Shown in pieces: positions 23,578 to 28,689 of a DNA stretch of 28,689 bases (position 1 is its first letter; each line of letters starts with the position of its first letter). Where the stretch lies: positions 1 to 28,689 of the forward strand of contig DAOUFY010000151.1 in NCBI GenBank assembly GCA_034429745.1, read 5' to 3'. The notes below the pieces were generated by a model. That model worked only from the letters and a program-made list of their open reading frames with translations. It had not been told where the DNA came from and searched no databases. Source of the stretch: JBAXBF01 sp034429745 (GTDB taxonomy: Bacteria > Chloroflexota > Anaerolineae > Anaerolineales > DRKV01). The position numbers and the translations under genes were made by a program.

Positions 23578-24241
23578 ATTCCTTTAACTTAGCCAGCAAA
23601 TGATGAACAATACGGGCACTAGCTCCCCACAGAGTTTTGCCTTGATAGGGAATGTAGTAGATAACTCGCAGCGGCTCTAGGTGAATTTCTCCCTGAAAAG
23701 GAATTTCAAGCACGACATCCCGCTCTTCATAATGTTTAGGGTCTGCTAGCCAGGATAGGGGGATAGTAAAAATTTCACTCACTTCAGAGGCCGCCGGCTT
23801 AAAGGGATAAGGGTAAGGAACAACACTGACAACGGGAGTGATGATATAACCGCTGACAGTTTGAATGGGAATGAGCTTGCCTAAAACTTTAACATCATTT
23901 GCCTGCAGCCCAATTTCTTCATTTGCTTCCCGCAGGGCGGTCTCGACGGGGCTTTCATGATTTTCTGAACCACCGCCCGGGAAAGCTACTTGTCCGCTGT
24001 GCAGGTCAAATGCCACCTCAGCCCGGCGGATAAAAAGCATGTGCCACTCATTGTCAGCTTTTAGTAGGGGAACAAGTACTGCGGCCGGACGAATTGAGTT
24101 CTTATAATTCGCATGAGCTGATTGATTTTTATTGGGATTTGTTTCAATGAGATGATCGCTAAGGATGATTTTCCTTTCCTGATCGTCATCTTTTTGCGAA
24201 AGGCGTAGCCGAATCTCTTCCTCTGTAAGGAATTGGAACAT
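23576..24241 (-). CDS. NUDIX hydrolase, CoA pyrophosphatase type
   Basis: A 221-residue NUDIX protein. The NUDIX box is complete: GGSENHE followed by seven residues and REANEEIGL (G-x5-E-x7-REUxEExGU), giving the metal-binding glutamates. The preceding LFIRRAEVAFDLHSGQVAFPGG matches the extra signature of the CoA-diphosphatase subgroup (NudL/YeaB, PCD1), which splits CoA to 3',5'-ADP and 4'-phosphopantetheine. An N-terminal 50-residue extension shows no domain. ATG at 24241 has AGGGGA about 8 bases upstream, and TATAAT on the - strand at 24280-24285. Its stop overlaps the T-run of the rplY terminator, and it is divergent from the alkyltransferase-like gene. Confidence 0.93.
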   Translation of the reverse strand: MFQFLTEEEIRLRLSQKDDDQERKIILSDHLIETNPNKNQSAHANYKNSIRPAAVLVPLLKADNEWHMLFIRRAEVAFDLHSGQVAFPGGGSENHESPVETALREANEEIGLQANDVKVLGKLIPIQTVSGYIITPVVSVVPYPYPFKPAASEVSEIFTIPLSWLADPKHYEERDVVLEIPFQGEIHLEPLRVIYYIPYQGKTLWGASARIVHHLLAKLKE

Positions 24242-24279
24242 TGCATTTTCCCCTAAAGCGGTGTTTTTATTGTTGGGTA

Positions 24280-24323
24280 ATTATACCTTTGGTATGGTAC
24301 TCTGGAGATTAAAACTATATAAT
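24280..24323. promoter_or_regulatory. Divergent promoter region with shared dyad
   Basis: Two perfect TATAAT boxes face apart: - strand at 24280-24285 (NUDIX gene) and + strand at 24318-24323 (alkyltransferase-like gene). Neither has a good -35. Between them is ATACC-TTT-GGTAT (24283-24295) with a further GGTA at 24296-24299, a likely operator shared by both genes. Confidence 0.5.
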
Positions 24324-24412
24324 GAAGTATCAAAAAAGGGTTAATCAACATCAAATGGAATATGGCGGGTCAAGCATTTTTATTGGGTATCACAGCTTGT
24401 AAGGGTTAGAAG

Positions 24413-24787
24413 ATGGATGAGTTAAAAGGAAATGAAGAACCTTCCTTATATTCTCACATTTATACTATCGTGGGAATGATTCCGAGCGGAAAAGTAACGA
24501 CGTATGGACGAGTTGCCGCATTAGTACGGCAGATTACACGAAAGGGCTGTACGCCGCGGATGGTAGGCTATGCCTTAGCCGCCTTGAAAAAAACAGCCTT
24601 GCAAGAGGATGTGCCATGGCAGAGAGTGATCAATGCTCAAGGGAAAATCAGCGTTCATGGAGATGGCTGGGGGAATGCGCTTCAGCGCGAGTTATTGGAA
24701 GCTGAGGGGGTAGCTTTCGATGACGAAGGAAGGGTTGATTTTGACGTTTATGAATGGCTTGGGCCGGATGAGCAGCTTAATATATAA
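24413..24787 (+). CDS. Alkyltransferase-like (ATL) DNA-repair protein
   Basis: A 124-residue protein with only the DNA-binding domain of O6-alkylguanine-DNA alkyltransferase: IPSGKVTTYGRVAALV (helix-turn-helix entry), RMVGYALAAL and VPWQRVINAQGKIS. The alkyl-acceptor Cys of the usual PCHRV is replaced by Trp69 (PWQRV), so it cannot remove the alkyl group; ATL proteins instead bind O6-alkylguanine and bring in nucleotide excision repair. The ATG at 24413 has only a weak ribosome site (AAGGGTTAG). No terminator separates it from the convergent cyclase gene four bases away. Confidence 0.92.
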   Translation: MDELKGNEEPSLYSHIYTIVGMIPSGKVTTYGRVAALVRQITRKGCTPRMVGYALAALKKTALQEDVPWQRVINAQGKISVHGDGWGNALQRELLEAEGVAFDDEGRVDFDVYEWLGPDEQLNI

Positions 24788-24791
24788 CTAA

Positions 24792-26513
24792 TTAACGCAA
24801 AGAAAGCACTTCATATACAATAATGGGTTCTTTTTTCCCTTTAGCTTGCAATGGCGGAGCTGATTTTACCATAATGTATTCCTTTAACCTTTGAAAGACA
24901 GTTTCACTGATGAGAATTTGATTATTCGCAGCATTCTCTTGAATGCGCTTTGCCGTATTGACACTGTCCCCTAAGGCGGTATATTCAATCCGCTGTTCAT
25001 TGCCGATGAGGCCAAGCAAAGCATCTCCGCAGTGAATGCCAATGCCGAAATTAAGCTGTTTTTCGGGCGGAAAGGATTGGGCAAGCTGATGGCATGCTTG
25101 GCGCAAGGCAAGAGCTGCTTTGACGGCTTGCAGAGGGTGGTTAGGCTGCGGCAGAGGAGCGTTGAACCATGCCATTACAGCATCCCCCATAAATTTATCT
25201 ATGGTGCCTCCATGAGCAAGAATTGCATCAGCAGCTACAGCTAAATACTGATTGAGCACATTGACCAATTCTTCCGGCTCTAAATTTTCACTGAATTGGG
25301 TAAAGCCATGGATATCGGCAAATAAGATGCTGATCTCAGTTCGCCTTCCACCTAAGCGCAGATGAATGGGATCTAATTGCGAAATGACTTGTGGGGATAC
25401 CATTTTTTCGAACAGTGAGCGTTGGGCTTCAAGGGCTTTTTTCTCGGTGAGGTCATCGAAAACAAGAGCAACACCTTGAGTTTCGGAATTGGCATCTTTT
25501 AAGGGGGAGAGGTTTAATCGCCAGTAAGCTTGCTCGCCATTTGGTTTGGAATAGACGGCTTCTAACCCTACCAATGAGCGGTTTTCAGCGAGAATTTTTT
25601 GTGTAATAGGTGAAAGGGCCGGGGTAAGATGAGCTATTGCCTGATCGAGGGGTTTGCCTAAAATTTCAGCTATTGGTTTCTCTAAAATTGCTTGGGCTGC
25701 CTGATTGCAAAGGGTAATGAGGTTTTCGGTATTGGTTGTGATGACGCCACTGACCATAGACGAGAATACATTATCCATAAGGTTTTTTAATTCGGATACT
25801 TCAGATAACGTGTTTTTTATTGAATCAAACAGCCGTGCGTTCTCAATGGCTATTGCGGCTTGGTTGGCAAAGCTTGTCAATAAGTCTAATTCCTGTTCGG
25901 TAAAAATGCCGCTGCGGAAACGATTATCCGCATAGATTACACCAGTCAGTTCACCTTTTACTTTAAGGGGTACACAAAGTATGGAGCGCAGGTTATAAGC
26001 AATGACGGATTCATGAGTCTCAAAACGCGGGTCTTCTTGGGCATTGGTTGTCAAGACAGGCTGTCCGCTGCTGTTTACGCGTTGAATAACAGTGCGGCTG
26101 ATTTCAAAATCATTGGCAGCGATGGTTTCTTGTTCCCAATTGCGGGCTATTCTCATTTCCATAGCCCCTTGAGGGGATTTAAGCATGAGAAAACCGCGCT
26201 CGGCTCCCGTAAGACGAATGATCGTATCCATGACAATACGCAGCACCTCATTGACTTCTAAGGAGGAGTTAACGACTTGGCTGATTTCAGCTAATGCGCG
26301 TAGGTTGATCAGCTCAATTTGTACTTTCTCCAGCTGCTGAGATAGTTCTGTAAAGGTGTCAAGAGCTTGTGAAATCAGATCGGATGGGTGGCGAAGGAGA
26401 TTGGTCCTCTCTTTTTGGGCTATCAGATCTAATTCTGAAAGTGCATCAACAAGTTGTTGAAGTGCTGACTGCAAATTTTTTGTTTGTGATTCTAAAAAAT
26501 TTGAATTGACCAT
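24792..26513 (-). CDS. GAF-PAS class III adenylyl cyclase
   Basis: A 573-residue soluble signalling enzyme that should make cAMP from ATP. The N-terminal 75 residues are coiled coil, then GAF (about 83-230), PAS (about 245-360) and the class III cyclase domain (about 385-570). The metal-binding Asp residues are in FADIHGF (near 400) and FMGDAV (near 445); Lys in IDKFMGD and Asp in ALGDSVN fit ATP rather than GTP specificity; Asn and Arg of VNTAKRI complete the active site. I prefer ATG at 26513; a TTG at 26519 has a better-placed AAAGG (10 bases) and adds two residues. Single gene, divergent from the nuo operon. Confidence 0.92.
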   Translation of the reverse strand: MVNSNFLESQTKNLQSALQQLVDALSELDLIAQKERTNLLRHPSDLISQALDTFTELSQQLEKVQIELINLRALAEISQVVNSSLEVNEVLRIVMDTIIRLTGAERGFLMLKSPQGAMEMRIARNWEQETIAANDFEISRTVIQRVNSSGQPVLTTNAQEDPRFETHESVIAYNLRSILCVPLKVKGELTGVIYADNRFRSGIFTEQELDLLTSFANQAAIAIENARLFDSIKNTLSEVSELKNLMDNVFSSMVSGVITTNTENLITLCNQAAQAILEKPIAEILGKPLDQAIAHLTPALSPITQKILAENRSLVGLEAVYSKPNGEQAYWRLNLSPLKDANSETQGVALVFDDLTEKKALEAQRSLFEKMVSPQVISQLDPIHLRLGGRRTEISILFADIHGFTQFSENLEPEELVNVLNQYLAVAADAILAHGGTIDKFMGDAVMAWFNAPLPQPNHPLQAVKAALALRQACHQLAQSFPPEKQLNFGIGIHCGDALLGLIGNEQRIEYTALGDSVNTAKRIQENAANNQILISETVFQRLKEYIMVKSAPPLQAKGKKEPIIVYEVLSLR

Positions 26514-26560
26514 AAGCAAGTTAATTTTACCTTTGTTTCTGTTTAATAGACAAATTAAAG

Positions 26561-26590
26561 TTTACAAAAGATAACTGGTTATGGTACAAT
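26561..26590 (+). promoter_or_regulatory. Promoter of the nuo operon
   Basis: TTTACA (26561-26566), an 18-base spacer and TACAAT (26585-26590), start near 26597. The leader of about 69 bases holds a small hairpin (CGCT-GGAGGA-AGCG) that hides a GGAGGA sequence not linked to any start codon. Confidence 0.6.
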
Positions 26591-26665
26591 TACACCCGTT
26601 GCGTTACCGCTGGAGGAAGCGCACTTGGTTTTGTCCTCATTGATCCTAAACGATGGAGTGTGCGT

Positions 26666-27022
26666 ATGACAGTAGATTGGTTGTACATAGGTATATTTTT
26701 ACTCATTGTTGCGATCTTCCCTGGAGCACCAATCCTTATTGCTTACTTTTTATCTCCCCGCAAACCATACCCCTTAAAAAGCAAAATATATGAATGCGGC
26801 GTTGAAACATACGGAGAGACGCATGTCCCCTTTAAGGCACAATATTACCATTATGCGCTAATTTTTCTTGTGTTTGACGTTGAAGTGGTATTTTTATTTC
26901 CTTGGGCAGTTGCTTATAACCAACTAACCCTTTTTGGTGTGCTTGAAGGTGCACTTTTCATCCTTATTCTGATAGGTGCTTTGTGGAATTTATGGCGAAA
27001 AGGTGCCTTAGAATGGGTGTAA
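26666..27022 (+). CDS. nuoA: NADH-quinone oxidoreductase subunit A
   Basis: A 118-residue membrane subunit of respiratory complex I with three hydrophobic helices. The conserved loop YECGVETYGE and FLVFDVEVVFLFPWA are NuoA hallmarks; the loop Cys sits near the quinone site. I chose ATG at 26666 because TGGAG lies 7 bases upstream; the GTG at 26660 is too close to that site. It opens an operon and is followed by nuoH 44 bases downstream. Confidence 0.96.
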   Translation: MTVDWLYIGIFLLIVAIFPGAPILIAYFLSPRKPYPLKSKIYECGVETYGETHVPFKAQYYHYALIFLVFDVEVVFLFPWAVAYNQLTLFGVLEGALFILILIGALWNLWRKGALEWV

Positions 27023-27066
27023 CCACAGCAAATTCCAGTGTGAAAGGTGAATATTAGGAGATCAGA

Positions 27067-28290
27067 ATGGACTTTTTAATAGATCCAGTACGTTTTGTTG
27101 CTCAATGGTTAGCAGGAGTTCTTTCTGGGTTTGGTTTGGCTCCGTTGGTAGTGGATATCATCATGTCCTTGCTTGGTTCTGCCATTATTTCAACAGCAAT
27201 GCTGCTGTTGGTGGTGGCTTTAATTATCATCGAGCGGAAAGTAATTGGCAGATTCCAAAGCCGCTTTGGACCTAACCGCGTGGGTCCTTATGGCTTATTG
27301 CAAACCATCCCGGATATGATAAAAATTTTCACCAAAGAACATATTACCCCTGAAGGGGCAGATGTAATTGTCTATAACTTGGCTCCAATTTTAGTTACCT
27401 GTTCAGTCATTCTACTATGGGCTGTAATTCCTTATTCTACTACGGTTGTCGGTGCTGATCTTAATGTTGGGGTGTTGTATTTGATTGCTGTTGGGGCATT
27501 AGGGACAATAGCCATTTTTATGGCCGGCTGGTCTTCAAACAATAAGTATGCCTTAATCGGTGCATTACGAACAATAGCGCAGATGATTTCCTATGAAGTG
27601 CCAATGGTGGCTGTCATGCTCGTTCCAGTCATGCTAGCAGGTTCAATGGGACTAAATGATATCGTCAAAGCTCAGCAAGTATGGTATGTGGTTATGGCGC
27701 CGTTAGCTGCGCTGCTTTTTTTCATTGCTGCTCAGGCAGAAGTGGGGCGAGCACCATTCGATTTGCTGGAAGCTGAATCGGAAATTATTGCCGGACACCA
27801 TATTGAATATTCGGGACTTAAATTTGGTTTCTTCTTTGTAGCGGAATTTTTACATTCTTTTACCATGTCTGCTTTGGTGGCAATTTTATTTTTAGGCGGC
27901 TGGCAAGGTCCCTGGGCAGAACTGTACCCCATTTTGGGTTTCTTTTATTTCACAATAAAAGCGTTCTTTGTATATTTTGTTGTTCTGTGGGTGCGAGCTT
28001 CTTTGCCGCGTGTACGCATTGATCAATTAATGGATTTCGCGTGGAAATTATTAGTTCCACTTTCATTTGCATTAGTCATTGCAACAGCTCTATTGGAGAA
28101 AATACTTGCCTTAAGCGGCGTGGTCGGTGTATGGCGGGTGGTTTCTCATTTGCTGCTTAATGCGTTGATTACCTGGATAACTGTAATGATACTCATCAGT
28201 CAAGAGAAACGGAAGCCGCGTCCAATTGTGGTCGATTCAAAACGGCCGGTAGCCATGGGCAGCAAACAACCCATCACAAGTGGAGGGTGA
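27067..28290 (+). CDS. nuoH: NADH-quinone oxidoreductase subunit H
   Basis: A 407-residue subunit that forms much of the quinone chamber and the link to the proton path of complex I. About eight to nine membrane helices; hallmarks IERKVIGRFQSRFGPNRVGP, SYEVPM and the loop EVGRAPFDLLEAESEI. The C-terminus carries a 25-residue basic tail beyond the usual end. AGGAG at 27057-27061 serves the ATG. It follows nuoA directly, without the B, C and D subunits that usually lie between. Confidence 0.97.
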   Translation: MDFLIDPVRFVAQWLAGVLSGFGLAPLVVDIIMSLLGSAIISTAMLLLVVALIIIERKVIGRFQSRFGPNRVGPYGLLQTIPDMIKIFTKEHITPEGADVIVYNLAPILVTCSVILLWAVIPYSTTVVGADLNVGVLYLIAVGALGTIAIFMAGWSSNNKYALIGALRTIAQMISYEVPMVAVMLVPVMLAGSMGLNDIVKAQQVWYVVMAPLAALLFFIAAQAEVGRAPFDLLEAESEIIAGHHIEYSGLKFGFFFVAEFLHSFTMSALVAILFLGGWQGPWAELYPILGFFYFTIKAFFVYFVVLWVRASLPRVRIDQLMDFAWKLLVPLSFALVIATALLEKILALSGVVGVWRVVSHLLLNALITWITVMILISQEKRKPRPIVVDSKRPVAMGSKQPITSGG

Positions 28291-28324
28291 GCAGGATATT
28301 AATCCTTAATTGAGGAGCAGATTT

Positions 28325-28689
28325 ATGACAGCGGATATGATTGTTTTTATTGTTATCGCCTTGATTTCCTTAGGCGCAGCAGTGATGGTTGTTACAACGC
28401 GCAATATTTTTCACGCAGTATTATGGATGATACTTGTCTTCTTTGGGATAGCCGGGTTGTATGTGCTGTTGAATGCAGGGTTTTTTGCCGTTGCGCAAGT
28501 CATCATCTATATTGGTGCAATTGCTGTGCTTTTTATCTTTGCCATTATGCTTACCCGCCAAGATACCATGCGGTTAGAACGACCTTTCAATGAAGATTGG
28601 TTAATGGCACTCATTTTAGTCGTTGTATTTCTCGGTGGGATGGTTTGGATGTTCTCTCAATGGCGAGCCAGCGTTACCGTAACCGGCGT
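28325..28689 (+). CDS. nuoJ: NADH-quinone oxidoreductase subunit J, 3' partial
   Basis: The first 121 residues of NuoJ, cut by the window end. Family hallmarks are RNIFHAVLWMILVFFGIAGLY and AVAQVIIYIGAIAVLFIFAI; four hydrophobic helices are visible. GAGGAG at 28312-28317 is 7 bases before the ATG. With nuoA and nuoH it belongs to the complex I membrane arm operon; nuoK and the antiporter-like subunits are expected beyond the window. Confidence 0.95.
   Translation, partial: MTADMIVFIVIALISLGAAVMVVTTRNIFHAVLWMILVFFGIAGLYVLLNAGFFAVAQVIIYIGAIAVLFIFAIMLTRQDTMRLERPFNEDWLMALILVVVFLGGMVWMFSQWRASVTVTG

Noticed and set aside
1..28689. CRISPR array, insertion sequence or integrase
   Set aside because: No regularly spaced repeats, transposase or integrase motifs were seen; the defence cassette carries no visible mobility genes within the window.

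Overview
The window is 28.7 kb of compact bacterial chromosome, about half G+C, with short intergenic gaps (none above about 145 bases), sigma-70-like promoters and good Shine-Dalgarno sites. The gene types (a lipoprotein-like sortase, BcsB-like and Wzz-like envelope proteins, zinc-ribbon membrane protein, CTC-type L25, a nuo operon starting A-H-J) suggest an anaerobic Chloroflexota bacterium, perhaps Anaerolineae. That placement is inference from gene content; no rRNA gene is present.

Region 1 (1-10986, + strand) is a defence-type cassette of three large genes: the 3' part of a DUF1998 superfamily-2 helicase ending in a nuclease-like domain, an SNF2-family helicase, and a very large Eco57I/PglX-type adenine DNA methyltransferase. 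The first two genes overlap by 4 bases. The layout recalls DISARM (DrmA/DrmB, DrmD, DrmMI) and may match a catalogued helicase-methylase-ATPase system. Region 2 (11025-13479, +) holds murJ, a DJ-1/PfpI protein translationally coupled to it, and a 71-residue phage-type small protein with its own promoter, closed by a bidirectional terminator.

Region 3 (13511-19649, - strand) is a four-gene operon read from a strong promoter: a Wzz-like polysaccharide co-polymerase fused to a dead GGDEF domain, an orphan BcsB-like extracytoplasmic protein, a soluble GAF-GAF histidine kinase and a response regulator. This looks like an envelope-polysaccharide sensing unit and is the most interesting candidate for an undescribed system. 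Upstream is a sortase-domain protein (-), divergent from a SpoU/TrmH RNA methyltransferase (+).

Region 4 (21412-24787) holds a zinc-ribbon membrane protein (-), tRNA-Val(CAC), a structured leader and rplY (+), a CoA-pyrophosphatase-type NUDIX hydrolase (-) and an alkyltransferase-like protein (+). Region 5 has a GAF-PAS class III adenylyl cyclase (-), divergent from the start of a complex I operon in the order nuoA, nuoH, nuoJ, which runs off the right end.
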